Assembly: GCF_002902985.1 (NCBI RefSeq)
Contig: NZ_CP026171.1
Coordinates: 248,001 to 312,000, forward strand
Source: Leclercia sp. LSNIH1
GTDB lineage: Bacteria; Pseudomonadota; Gammaproteobacteria; Enterobacterales; Enterobacteriaceae
Direction: 5' to 3'
DNA: 64,000 bases
A model generated the notes under the pieces. That model searched no databases, had not been told where the DNA came from, and saw nothing but the letters and a program-made list of their open reading frames with translations. Shown piece after piece: positions 9,096 to 17,804 of the stretch (position 1 is the stretch's first letter; each line of letters begins with the position of its first letter). Made by a program: the position numbers and the translations under genes.

Positions 9096-9857
9096 TTATC
9101 CGGCCCGCAGCACCTCGCAGGCGTGCCGGGCGATATGACTGGCGGCGGCATCGGAAAGATGCCGGTCGGTAATGATGGTGGTGAACCGGGTCAAAGGTAA
9201 CGCCATAAACGTGGCCACCTGATTGTATTTCGAACTGTCGCACAGCAGGATGCTTCTCGCGCTGACCTGGCTGACGGTCTCCTTGACGGTAACCTTGTTC
9301 TCATCAGGGGTGAATATCCCGCGACTGTCCCAGCCGCTGGCGGAGATAAAGGCCGTATCGATAGCCAGGTGGCGTAACGTACGCGCCGCCGATTCGCCCA
9401 CGCAGGAGCGGTTCTCCCGGCACAGAGTGCCGCCGGTGTGGATCACGCCGCACTGGCTGGCATCGATCAGCAGCTGGGTTATCTCAAAATCATTGGTGAC
9501 CACCTGGAGATCGTTCCGGTCGAGGATCGCCCGCGCCAGCGCCAGGGTGGTAGTCCCGGCATCCAGATAGATGCAACTGTTTTTAGCGATATGACTCGCC
9601 GCCAGCGCGCCGATCGCCTGTTTCTCCTCACTCTGCAGCGTGCTTTTCACCAGATGACTGGGTTCCGCAGCCAGCCGGCTGACGGCGCGCACGCCGCCCG
9701 AGACGCTGACCAGCAGCCCCTGCTCCTCCAGTTTACTGACGTCCCGACGGATGGTCATATGGGACACGCCGAGGATCTCCGTCAGCTCGTTAATGCTTAC
9801 CGCCCCACGCTGCTCCACCAGGGCTAAAATACGCTGATGTCGTTCTATTGGAATCAC
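9096..9857 (-). CDS. ygbI: DeoR-family regulator of the L-threonate/tetronate operon
   Basis: The 253-aa repressor-type protein starts from a GTG (IPIERHQRILALVEQRG). It has an N-terminal winged HTH (INELTEILGVSHMTIRRDVS, about residues 22-41) and a C-terminal sugar-phosphate effector domain with the DAGTTTLALA loop. It is divergent from ltnD with 260 bp between starts, the arrangement of ygbI in Enterobacteriaceae. Probable effectors are intermediates of the tetronate pathway, which is inference. Confidence 0.85.
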   Translation of the reverse strand: MIPIERHQRILALVEQRGAVSINELTEILGVSHMTIRRDVSKLEEQGLLVSVSGGVRAVSRLAAEPSHLVKSTLQSEEKQAIGALAASHIAKNSCIYLDAGTTTLALARAILDRNDLQVVTNDFEITQLLIDASQCGVIHTGGTLCRENRSCVGESAARTLRHLAIDTAFISASGWDSRGIFTPDENKVTVKETVSQVSARSILLCDSSKYNQVATFMALPLTRFTTIITDRHLSDAAASHIARHACEVLRAG

Positions 9858-10023
9858 CGCTCTCCCCTTACCATTTTTTCACACCAGGCGTCACCACCCA
9901 GGCTACGGCCCTGGCGACACCCGGTGTTGTTATCGCGCTTTGCCGCTGTTTTTAGGCTATTTTAGGGCAAGAATCGCCGTTGTGCAGCCTCTTTCCGCCT
10001 GTGAATTTTTTATATTCATGTGG

Positions 10024-10038
10024 GTTATTCGTGATAAC
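10024..10038. promoter_or_regulatory. Candidate YgbI operator between ygbI and ltnD
   Basis: The interval 9858-10117 holds the palindrome GTTAT-TCGTG-ATAAC, itself flanked by TTCATGTG on the left and TTCACATG on the right. The position between divergent regulator and operon is right for the DeoR-family operator. An AAGGAG ribosome-binding site precedes ltnD at 10105-10110. Confidence 0.5.
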
Positions 10039-10117
10039 TCTCACATAAATTCACATGATAACGCTTTATTCTATCATTAAATCACATTAATTAACTAATG
10101 TTCACAAGGAGACCAGC

Positions 10118-11020
10118 ATGGCTGCACACACTAACGTCTGCGTGATTGGACTGGGTTCAATGGGCATGGGCGCCGCCCGCGCCTGCCTGCAGGCGGGCCT
10201 GAACACCTGGGGCGTTGACATCAATCCCGACAACTGTCGCGCACTGCTGGCGGCGGGCGCCAATGGCGCGGGCCCCAGCGCGGTGCCGTTCGCCGCGGAA
10301 CTGGATGCAGTTGTGCTGCTGGTGGTCAATGCCGCCCAGGTGCGGGGGATCCTGTTCGGCGAGAGCGGCCTCGCCGCCCATCTGAAGCCGGGCACCGTCG
10401 TGATGGTGTCGTCCACCATCGCTTCCGCCGATGCTCAGGCCATTGCCGAGGCGCTGGCGGAGTACCAGCTATTGATGCTCGACGCGCCGGTATCGGGCGG
10501 CGCCGTGAAAGCGGCCGCCGGCGACATGACGGTGATGGCCTCCGGGAGCGATGCCGCCTTTGCCCGCCTCGCGCCGGTGCTGGACGCCGTGGCCGGCAAA
10601 GTCTACCGCATAGGGAGCGACATTGGTCTTGGCTCGACGGTAAAAATTATCCATCAGCTGCTGGCCGGGGTGCACATCGCCGTTGCCGCCGAAGCGATGG
10701 CGCTTGCCGCCCGCGCCGGGATCCCACTCGAAACGATGTATGACGTGGTCACCCACGCGGCGGGTAATTCATGGATGTTTGAGAATCGCATGCAGCACGT
10801 CCTGGATGGCGATTACTCGCCAAAATCCGCTGTCGATATTTTTGTCAAAGATCTCGGGCTGGTGAATGACACTGCCCGGGCGCTGACCTTCCCGCTGCCG
10901 CTCGCTACCACCGCGCTGAATATGTTCACCTCCGCCAGTAATGCCGGATTCGGTCGGGAAGATGACAGCGCGGTGATCAAGATTTTCAACGGCATCACCC
11001 TGCCGGGCCATAAACAGTGA
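10118..11020 (+). CDS. ltnD: L-threonate dehydrogenase
   Basis: The 300-aa beta-hydroxyacid dehydrogenase has an N-terminal NAD-binding motif VIGLGSMGMGAARACL (GxGxMG, residues 9-24). Family signatures DAPVSGGAVKAAAG (substrate binding) and GSTVKIIHQLL with the catalytic lysine follow. LtnD oxidises L-threonate to 2-oxo-tetronate at the start of the pathway. It is followed by otnK after 11 bp and is complete. Confidence 0.88.
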   Translation: MAAHTNVCVIGLGSMGMGAARACLQAGLNTWGVDINPDNCRALLAAGANGAGPSAVPFAAELDAVVLLVVNAAQVRGILFGESGLAAHLKPGTVVMVSSTIASADAQAIAEALAEYQLLMLDAPVSGGAVKAAAGDMTVMASGSDAAFARLAPVLDAVAGKVYRIGSDIGLGSTVKIIHQLLAGVHIAVAAEAMALAARAGIPLETMYDVVTHAAGNSWMFENRMQHVLDGDYSPKSAVDIFVKDLGLVNDTARALTFPLPLATTALNMFTSASNAGFGREDDSAVIKIFNGITLPGHKQ

Positions 11021-11031
11021 GGAGAGACAAC

Positions 11032-12297
11032 ATGCAGCTTGGTGTCATTGCCGATGACTTCACCGGCGCCACGGATATTGCCAGCTTCCTCGTGCGCAAC
11101 GGCATGCCGACGGTGCAACTGAATGGCGTGCCGACCCGCGATCTTCCGCTGACCAGCGAGGCGGTGGTCATCAGCCTGAAAACTCGCTCCTGCCCGGCGG
11201 AAATGGCCGTCAGCCAGTCGCTGGCGGCCCTGCGCTGGCTGCAGGCCCAGGGCTGTCAGCAGTTTTATTTCAAGTACTGTTCCACTTTCGACAGCACCGC
11301 GCAGGGCAACATTGGCCCGGTGCTGGATGCCCTGCTGGCCGAGCTGGGTGAGACGCGGACGGTGATTTCCCCGGCGCTGCCGGTTAACGGCCGCACGGTC
11401 TATCAGGGATATCTGTTCGTCGGCGAGCAACTGCTGAATGAGTCCGGGATGCGCCACCATCCGGTGACGCCGATGGAGGATGCGCACCTGGGCCGCTTAA
11501 TTGAGCGCCAGGGGCGCGGAAAAGCCGCGCTGATTGCCTGGCCGATTGTCGACCGGGGGCCGGAGGCGGTCGCCGCCGCGCTGGCGGCAGTCAACGATCC
11601 GGCGGTGCGCTATGTGGTGCTCGACGCCCTCAGCGAACAGGATCTGCTCACCCAGGGCGTGGCGCTGCGGGAGATGAAGCTGGTCTCCGGCGGTTCCGGC
11701 CTCGCCATCGGCCTCGCCCGCGACTTGGCGCAGCGCCATGGCGCCCGGGGTGAAAGCGCTCAGGCCGGCATGCCGCTGGTCGGCCCGGCGGTGGTGCTCT
11801 CGGGCTCCTGCTCGGTGATGACCAACAGCCAGGTGGCGGCCTATCGTCAACAGGCCCCCGCCCGCGCCGTCGACTTAAGCGCCTGCTTTACCGATCTGGA
11901 GAGCTACGTCAGGACGCTGACTGACTGGGTGGACGCGCAGCGCGATGCGCCGCTGGCGCCGATGATCTATGCCACCACCGAGCCGCAAACGCTGCAGCGG
12001 ATCCAGGCGCAGTATGGCGACAAGGCCAGCAGCGAACGGGTGGAACAGCTGTTTGCCGCTCTTGCCGCCGCCCTGAAGGCGAAAGGATTTACCCGCTTTA
12101 TTGTGGCCGGAGGGGAAACGTCGAGCATTGTGGCGCAGACCCTGGGGGTTGAGGCGTTCCATATTGGGCCGACCATCTCCCCTGGCGTGCCCTGGGTGCG
12201 TGACACCCGCCAGCCGCTCTCCCTGGCGCTGAAGTCAGGTAACTTCGGCGATATCCAGTTCTTTGCCCGTGCCCAGCAGGAGTTTCGTCATGACTGA
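11032..12297 (+). CDS. otnK: 3-oxo-tetronate kinase
   Basis: The 421-aa DUF1537-family kinase starts at 11032 (MQLGVIADDFTGATDIASFL), behind GAGGAGAG at 11019-11026. The N-terminal domain carries the ADDFTGA motif; the C-terminal nucleotide-binding domain carries FIVAGGETSSIVAQTLG. It phosphorylates 3-oxo-tetronate at the 4 position. The gene overlaps otnC by 8 bases, which suggests translational coupling. Confidence 0.88.
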   Translation: MQLGVIADDFTGATDIASFLVRNGMPTVQLNGVPTRDLPLTSEAVVISLKTRSCPAEMAVSQSLAALRWLQAQGCQQFYFKYCSTFDSTAQGNIGPVLDALLAELGETRTVISPALPVNGRTVYQGYLFVGEQLLNESGMRHHPVTPMEDAHLGRLIERQGRGKAALIAWPIVDRGPEAVAAALAAVNDPAVRYVVLDALSEQDLLTQGVALREMKLVSGGSGLAIGLARDLAQRHGARGESAQAGMPLVGPAVVLSGSCSVMTNSQVAAYRQQAPARAVDLSACFTDLESYVRTLTDWVDAQRDAPLAPMIYATTEPQTLQRIQAQYGDKASSERVEQLFAALAAALKAKGFTRFIVAGGETSSIVAQTLGVEAFHIGPTISPGVPWVRDTRQPLSLALKSGNFGDIQFFARAQQEFRHD

Positions 12298-12910
12298 GCA
12301 ACAACTGCGAGAGGAAATGGTGCAGATTGGCGCCTCGTTATTTAGCCGCGGCTATGCCACCGGCTCCGCTGGCAATCTGTCGCTGCTGCTGCCGGACGGC
12401 AACCTGCTGGCGACGCCGACCGGCGCCTGCCTCGGCGAACTGCAGGCTCAGCGGTTGTCGGTGGTGACGCTGCAAGGAGAATGGATCTCCGGCGACAAAC
12501 CGTCGAAAGAGGTCACTTTTCACCGGGCAGTCTATTTGCACAACCCGGCCTGCAAGGCGATCGTCCACTTGCACAGCCACTATCTGACCGCGCTCTCCTG
12601 CCTGCAGGGGCTCGATCCGCACAACTGTATCCGCCCCTTTACCCCCTATGTGGTGATGCGCGTCGGCGACGTCCCGGTGGTTCCCTACTACCGGCCGGGC
12701 GATGACCGTATTGCCCAGGCGCTGGCCGGGCTGGCGCCCCGCTATAACGCCTTTTTACTGGCCAACCACGGACCGGTGGTTACTGGCTCATCGCTGCGCG
12801 AAGCCACCAACAATACCGAGGAACTGGAAGAGACCGCACGGCTGATATTTACCCTCGGCAACCGCGAGATCCGCTACCTGACCGCTGACGAAGTAAAAGA
12901 ACTGAGATAA
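12290..12910 (+). CDS. otnC: 3-oxo-tetronate 4-phosphate decarboxylase
   Basis: The 206-aa class II aldolase/AraD-family protein shows the metal ligands of the family, [10 protein letters not shown] (about residues 84-93), and a third histidine in LLANHGPVV. OtnC decarboxylates 3-oxo-tetronate 4-phosphate to dihydroxyacetone phosphate. The start overlaps otnK. It is complete and is followed after 4 bp by otnI. Confidence 0.87.
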   Translation: MTEQQLREEMVQIGASLFSRGYATGSAGNLSLLLPDGNLLATPTGACLGELQAQRLSVVTLQGEWISGDKPSKEVTFHRAVYLHNPACKAIVHLHSHYLTALSCLQGLDPHNCIRPFTPYVVMRVGDVPVVPYYRPGDDRIAQALAGLAPRYNAFLLANHGPVVTGSSLREATNNTEELEETARLIFTLGNREIRYLTADEVKELR

Positions 12911-12914
12911 AACC

Positions 12915-13569
12915 ATGCCAAAATTCGCTGCAAATTTATCCATGCTGTTTACCGAACTGCCGTTCCTGGAACGCTTTGCCGCCGCTGCCCGGGCGGGATT
13001 TGAAGCCGTTGAGTTTCTGTTTCCCTATGAGTATGCCGCCGGGGAAATCAGACAGCGCCTGCAGGAGAACCAGCTGCAGCTGGTGCTGTTCAATACCCCA
13101 CCCGGCGACGTCAACGCCGGAGAATGGGGGCTCGCCGCCATCCCCGGGAGAAGCGCGGAGGCCCGACGCGATATTGAGCTGGCGCTGGAGTATGCCTGCC
13201 AGCTCGGTTGCCCGCAGGTGCATATCATGGCCGGCGTGGTGCCGCCGGGAGCGGATCGCGCAGCCTGCGAGGCCGTGCTTATCGATAATCTGCGCTACGC
13301 GGCGGAGTGCTTTGCCCGCCACGACAAGCGGATACTCATCGAAGCGCTGAATCCGCAGACCAAACCGGGCTATCTCTACCACAGTCAATATCAGACGCTG
13401 GCGATGGTGAAACGGGTCGACAGGCCGAACCTGGCGGTGCAGTTAGATCTGTTTCACGCGCAGAAGGTGGACGGCAATTTAAGCCATCTTATTACCGAAT
13501 ATGCCGGCCAGTATCGCCATATTCAGATTGCCTCCCTGCCCGACCGTCATGAACCGGATGAGGGCGAAA
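12915..13569 (+). pseudogene. otnI: 2-oxo-tetronate isomerase, 3'-truncated by IS26
   Basis: About 218 residues of this hydroxypyruvate-isomerase-family TIM barrel remain (start [20 protein letters not shown]), with the metal-site region [17 protein letters not shown]. The family length is about 258, so the last 40 residues, including part of the metal site, are lost at the IS26 boundary. The tetronate pathway cannot be complete from this copy. This is the right breakpoint of the captured chromosomal segment. Confidence 0.88.
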
Positions 13570-14389
13570 GGCACTGTTGCAAAGTTAGCGATGAGGCAGC
13601 CTTTTGTCTTATTCAAAGGCCTTACATTTCAAAAACTCTGCTTACCAGGCGCATTTCGCCCAGGGGATCACCATAATAAAATGCTGAGGCCTGGCCTTTG
13701 CGTAGTGCACGCATCACCTCAATACCTTTGATGGTGGCGTAAGCCGTCTTCATGGATTTAAATCCCAGCGTGGCGCCGATTATCCGTTTCAGTTTGCCAT
13801 GATCGCATTCAATCACGTTGTTCCGGTACTTAATCTGTCGGTGTTCAACGTCAGACGGGCACCGGCCTTCGCGTTTGAGCAGAGCAAGCGCGCGACCATA
13901 GGCGGGCGCTTTATCCGTGTTGATGAATCGCGGGATCTGCCACTTCTTCACGTTGTTGAGGATTTTACCCAGAAACCGGTATGCAGCTTTGCTGTTACGA
14001 CGGGAGGAGAGATAAAAATCGACAGTGCGGCCCCGGCTGTCGACGGCCCGGTACAGATACGCCCAGCGGCCATTGACCTTCACGTAGGTTTCATCCATGT
14101 GCCACGGGCAAAGATCGGAAGGGTTACGCCAGTACCAGCGCAGCCGTTTTTCCATTTCAGGCGCATAACGCTGAACCCAGCGGTAAATCGTGGAGTGATC
14201 GACATTCACTCCGCGTTCAGCCAGCATCTCCTGCAGCTCACGGTAACTGATGCCGTATTTGCAGTACCAGCGTACGGCCCACAGAATGATGTCACGCTGA
14301 AAATGCCGGCCTTTGAATGGGTTCATGTGCAGCTCCATCAGCAAAAGGGGATGATAAGTTTATCACCACCGACTATTTGCAACAGTGCC
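13570..14389 (-). mobile_element. IS26: IS26 copy 2 (820 bp)
   Basis: The same terminal repeats as copy 1 define exactly 820 bp. The flanks (GGGCGAAA and GCTTAAAA) do not match each other, nor do the outer flanks of the two copies. The pair in direct orientation forms an IS26 pseudo-compound transposon of about 9.6 kb around blaSHV-5. Movement as a translocatable unit of one IS26 plus the central segment is expected from IS26 biology. Confidence 0.98.
13622..14326 (-). CDS. tnpA: IS26 transposase
   Basis: The 234-aa DDE transposase is the same as that of copy 1 over its whole length, including the INTDKAPAY and HMDETYVKV motifs. Identity of the two copies suggests recent duplication or homogenisation. 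Confidence 0.97.
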   Translation of the reverse strand: MNPFKGRHFQRDIILWAVRWYCKYGISYRELQEMLAERGVNVDHSTIYRWVQRYAPEMEKRLRWYWRNPSDLCPWHMDETYVKVNGRWAYLYRAVDSRGRTVDFYLSSRRNSKAAYRFLGKILNNVKKWQIPRFINTDKAPAYGRALALLKREGRCPSDVEHRQIKYRNNVIECDHGKLKRIIGATLGFKSMKTAYATIKGIEVMRALRKGQASAFYYGDPLGEMRLVSRVFEM

Positions 14390-14425
14390 GCTTAAAACGC
14401 TTAACGAATGGAAGGGACTTCCCCT

Positions 14426-15591
14426 GGATATGCGCCTGATTAACTTTCGTGCAATCATAGGATAAACATTGACCCAGAGGGATTCGTTATGACCATCACC
14501 ACTGTCGGTATCGATCTTGCTAAAAATGTGTTTGCTGTTCACTGCATTGACCAAAATGGTAAAGCTGTTCTGGTTAAACCCAAGGTGTCGCGTGCAGCAC
14601 TTTCTGAACTCATCGCAGGTTTACCTCCCTGTGTCATTGGAATGGAAGCCTGCTCGGGTGCCCACTATTGGGCAAGATTATTCAGGCAGTATGGCCATGA
14701 TGTCCGGTTGATGGCTCCGAAATTTGTCTCACCCTATCGCATGGCGGGTAAGACCGGGAAAAATGATGCAGCTGATGCAATAGCTATTTGTGAGGCAGTG
14801 CAGCGGCCGCATATGCGCTTTGTACCAGTCAAAGACGAAAGCCAGCAGGCAATGCAATGCTTACATCGGACAAGACAGGGATTTATCCAGGAAAGAACAG
14901 CAACGTATAACCGTCTTCGGGGCCTGATATCTGAATTCGGGGTTATTGCCCCACAAAGCACTGATGCTCTGCGTCATGTTGTTTCTGACCAGAAGGAAAC
15001 TCTGCCAGTACAGGTTAGGCTGTACATTGATGATCTATTGACACATGTCACTAATATTGAAGAGAAAATCGCCGAATATGACAGGGTATTATCTCGTGTG
15101 GCCAAAACAGATCATCGCAGCCAGCAGTTAATGGAACTGAAAGGTGTTGGGCCCACCACAGCGAGTGCGCTGGTCGCCAGTATTGGCAATGCCCATGATT
15201 TTAAGAACGGGCGCCAACTGGCAGCCTGGTTGGGGCTAACGCCATCACAATACAGTAGTGGCGGAAAATCAAAGCTTGGCAGGATAACAAAAGCGGGTGA
15301 TGCCTATCTGCGAACCCTACTGGTCCAGGGAGCCCGTTCTGTAATGGTAGGGGCAGAGAATAGAACGGACCCGTTTAGCCGTTGGGTCTGCTCGTTGATT
15401 GGTAGGCGGGGATACTGGCGTGCTGTCGTTGCAATCGCCGCCAAGAATGCGAGGTTGTGCTGGGCATCATTACATTACGGCGATGACTTCAGACTGTATT
15501 CAACAACATGAAAAATTTAACTGAGTAGTAACTGAACTGTAAATTGTTGATGGTAAAGGGTTAGACCCCCGTGAGAAGTATCTGCATATCC
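14426..15591 (+). mobile_element. IS110-family element, probably IS1111 group (limits approximate)
   Basis: The transposase gene is followed by about 270 bp of non-coding DNA, whereas only about 99 bp separate it from IS26 on the left. An 8-bp inverted pair GGATATGC (14426-14433) and GCATATCC (15584-15591) could be the subterminal repeats typical of the IS1111 group. IS110-family elements make no terminal repeats or target duplications, so the true ends are not visible. Confidence 0.55.
14489..15511 (+). CDS. IS110-family (DEDD) transposase
   Basis: The 340-aa protein starts MTITTVGIDLAKNVFAVHCI, with the first catalytic Asp in GIDLAK. Glu follows in GMEACSG and the Asp pair in KNDAADAIAI, the RuvC-like DEDD set. 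The C-terminal Transposase_20 domain is visible in LKGVGPTTASALVASIG, LGLTPSQYSSGG, and the catalytic serine in QGARSVM. The family uses a bridge RNA to choose target and donor. The frame is intact. Confidence 0.9.
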   Translation: MTITTVGIDLAKNVFAVHCIDQNGKAVLVKPKVSRAALSELIAGLPPCVIGMEACSGAHYWARLFRQYGHDVRLMAPKFVSPYRMAGKTGKNDAADAIAICEAVQRPHMRFVPVKDESQQAMQCLHRTRQGFIQERTATYNRLRGLISEFGVIAPQSTDALRHVVSDQKETLPVQVRLYIDDLLTHVTNIEEKIAEYDRVLSRVAKTDHRSQQLMELKGVGPTTASALVASIGNAHDFKNGRQLAAWLGLTPSQYSSGGKSKLGRITKAGDAYLRTLLVQGARSVMVGAENRTDPFSRWVCSLIGRRGYWRAVVAIAAKNARLCWASLHYGDDFRLYSTT

Positions 15592-15822
15592 TACTGGATA
15601 TCACTATCCGATTAACGAAGGAGGATCTCACGAGCGTCTTTCATCAGGGTCCGAATCACTAGCGATTCAGCATGACCGTTTATAGTAGCGCAGTCTTATC
15701 CCTTGCCTTTCATTGATGAACAGACAGAAATTAAAAACCGGCGTTGACTGTTCGGGGAAGCCCTTATAGTACAATAATTCTCTATATCCAAACTGACCCC
15801 ATGTTGTCCGCATCATTAAAAC

Positions 15823-16018
15823 CGCGGGTTTGCCGCTGACTCTGGCAGATATGGGGCTGAAACAATTCCGTGAGGAGGAGTGGCGTAAAGTTGCCGAAAT
15901 CGCCTGCGCCGAAGGCGATACCATGGGCAATATGCCTATGGCGGTCAGTGCCGATGATGTCTATCAGGCAATGATCGCAGCCAATGCCATGGCCGAACGC
16001 TATAGCCACCAGAACTGA
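15823..16018 (+). pseudogene. gldA: Glycerol dehydrogenase, C-terminal remnant
   Basis: The frame AGLPLTLADMGLKQFREEEW to the stop matches the last 65 residues of the iron-dependent alcohol dehydrogenase GldA, including the ACAEGDTMGNMP segment that corresponds to AEGETIHNMP in E. coli GldA. The rest of the gene is missing. The stop is followed by a terminator hairpin. Gene content suggests it came in with the following aldehyde dehydrogenase gene. Confidence 0.75.
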
Positions 16019-16030
16019 CAAGATACAAAG

Positions 16031-16066
16031 GATGCAACCTCTCTCCCGAAAGCGAGGGGTTGCATC
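16031..16066 (+). terminator. Terminator after the gldA remnant
   Basis: GATGCAACCTC and GAGGGGTTGCATC form a stem around CCCGAAAGC, followed by TTCCCTTG. It lies 12 bp past the stop. Confidence 0.7.
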
Positions 16067-16346
16067 TTCCCTTGCGCAAGATCAAAACGATAAGTTACAT
16101 TTTTGTTGGTCAATGCTGTTTTTAAGTTTTTTAAAAACAAAGAATTAACAAAAAAGGATTAAAAATCACCGAGACGGCTGCCGCGATCAAGATCACACAA
16201 ATGTCGCCATTTAAAGCGTAGAAAGGTTTGAGCTTTTTCTTGCCACTCGCCTCTGGGGGGCAAAACCCACGATAACTTCAAACATTTTCACCCGATGCCA
16301 GGAGTTGGCATCAATACCCTATTACTTGCAACGCTGGGAGGAACAC

Positions 16347-17738
16347 ATGACATATGCAACGATCAATCCCTTCACGGGAGAGCTCATCAAAGAATTTCCC
16401 AATGCCACTGATGCCGAAGTCACAGAGGCAATTGAATCGGCCCACCAGGCCTTTTTGAGTTGGCGCAATACCTCTTTTGCCAACAAGGCTGAAATACTCA
16501 ATCGGGCTGCAGCCCTGCTCAGAGACAGCAAGCGCCGCTATGCAGAGCTGCTGACCCTAGAGATGGGTAAAGTCATTGGAGAGGCCGAGGCCGAAGTAGA
16601 ACTGTCGGCGCAGATCCTCGAATACTATGCCGAGCATGCCGAGAGACTGCTGGCACCGCAGAAACTGCCTGTGGCCGATCCCGCCGAAGGGGAAGCGCTG
16701 CTGGTCAATGAACCTCTTGGGGTCTTGCTGGCCATTGAACCCTGGAACTTCCCCTATTACCAGATAGCCAGGATCTTGGCTCCGCAACTTTCTGCCGGCA
16801 ACACCCTGCTGCTGAAACACGCTTCCAATGTGCCTCAGTGCGCCGCCGCTTTTGAGAGCCTGATGCGGGATGCCGGACTGCCACAGGGCGCCTTCCAGAA
16901 CCTGTATGCTACCCGGGATCAAGTCGAGCAGATCATCAACTCACCCAAGGTACATGGCGTGGCTCTGACCGGCTCTGAAGGTGCAGGCGCCGTTATTGCC
17001 TCTCAGGCCGGTAAGGCGCTGAAAAAATCCACTCTGGAGCTGGGCGGCTCTGACGCCTTTATCGTGCTGGAAGATGCCGAGCTTGAGAAAACCATAGATT
17101 GGGCGGTATTCGGCCGTCACTGGAATGCCGGTCAGGTATGTGTTTCATCCAAACGGATGATCCTGGTGGAAGCCATTTATGACAAGTTTATGGAAGGCTA
17201 TACCAAAGGCGTAGCCGCGCTTAAAGCCGGTGACCCTATGGATCCGAACACGACTCTGGCGCCCCTGTCTTCCCAGGGTGCTGCCGATGAAGTGAAGCAG
17301 AAAATTCGTGAAGCGGTTGAGCATGGTGCCACAGCTACCGAAGTTGGTCCCAAAGTGCCGGAGCAAGGCGCTTTTGTACAGCCGACCATACTTACCAATG
17401 TGACCCCGGACAACCCGGCTTACTATTGGGAGTTCTTCGGCCCTGTCTCCATGATCCTCAAGGCAAAGGATGAACAGGAAGCGATTGCCATTGCCAACGA
17501 TTCGCCCTTCGGCCTCGGTGGCTCTGTGTTCACCGCCGATGAACAGCGCGGTCTGGCGGTAGCCAAGCAAGTCTCTACCGGGATGATGTTCGTCAACCAC
17601 CCCACCATGGTTAAGGCTGATTTGCCCTTTGGCGGCATCCGCCGCTCCGGCTATGGTCGTGAACTGATCGACTTAGGCCTGAAAGAGTTCGTCAACCACA
17701 AGTTGATCAACGTGGTGGATATCAACGCTCCCTTCTGA
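16347..17738 (+). CDS. NAD(P)-dependent aldehyde dehydrogenase (succinate-semialdehyde type)
   Basis: From the ATG at 16347, behind GGGAGGAA, the product is 463 aa, the usual size of the family. It starts MTYATINPFTGELIKEFP. The catalytic glutamate lies in LELGGSDAFI and the catalytic cysteine in NAGQVCVSS (about 253). The cofactor loop is TGSEGAGAVIA and the C-terminal motif is PFGGIRRSGYGRE. The closest group I recognise is succinate-semialdehyde dehydrogenase (GabD/Sad), which turns an aldehyde into its acid with NAD(P); the real substrate is not certain. A 328-bp region upstream from 16019 is AT-rich with one terminator and no other gene. Codon use differs from the GC-rich Klebsiella segment, so a separate origin is likely. 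Confidence 0.85.
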   Translation: MTYATINPFTGELIKEFPNATDAEVTEAIESAHQAFLSWRNTSFANKAEILNRAAALLRDSKRRYAELLTLEMGKVIGEAEAEVELSAQILEYYAEHAERLLAPQKLPVADPAEGEALLVNEPLGVLLAIEPWNFPYYQIARILAPQLSAGNTLLLKHASNVPQCAAAFESLMRDAGLPQGAFQNLYATRDQVEQIINSPKVHGVALTGSEGAGAVIASQAGKALKKSTLELGGSDAFIVLEDAELEKTIDWAVFGRHWNAGQVCVSSKRMILVEAIYDKFMEGYTKGVAALKAGDPMDPNTTLAPLSSQGAADEVKQKIREAVEHGATATEVGPKVPEQGAFVQPTILTNVTPDNPAYYWEFFGPVSMILKAKDEQEAIAIANDSPFGLGGSVFTADEQRGLAVAKQVSTGMMFVNHPTMVKADLPFGGIRRSGYGRELIDLGLKEFVNHKLINVVDINAPF

Positions 17739-17762
17739 TCGCGCTTGAAGCATATTTAGTTC

Positions 17763-17797
17763 GATAAAGACCCGAGCACCTGGCCGGGTCTTTTATC
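17763..17797 (+). terminator. Intrinsic terminator after the aldehyde dehydrogenase gene
   Basis: GATAAAGACCCG and CGGGTCTTTTATC form a stem with a short loop and a T run inside the distal arm, 25 bp after the stop. Confidence 0.85.
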
Positions 17798-17804
17798 GCC
17801 ACAG

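Noticed and set aside
12915..13676. 253-aa product from otnI
   Set aside because: The last 35 residues are translated from IS26, so this is a truncated gene and not a complete protein.
4753..14389. Target-site duplication for IS26, alone or as a compound pair
   Set aside because: The 8-bp flanks of each copy and the outer flanks of the pair were compared and none match.
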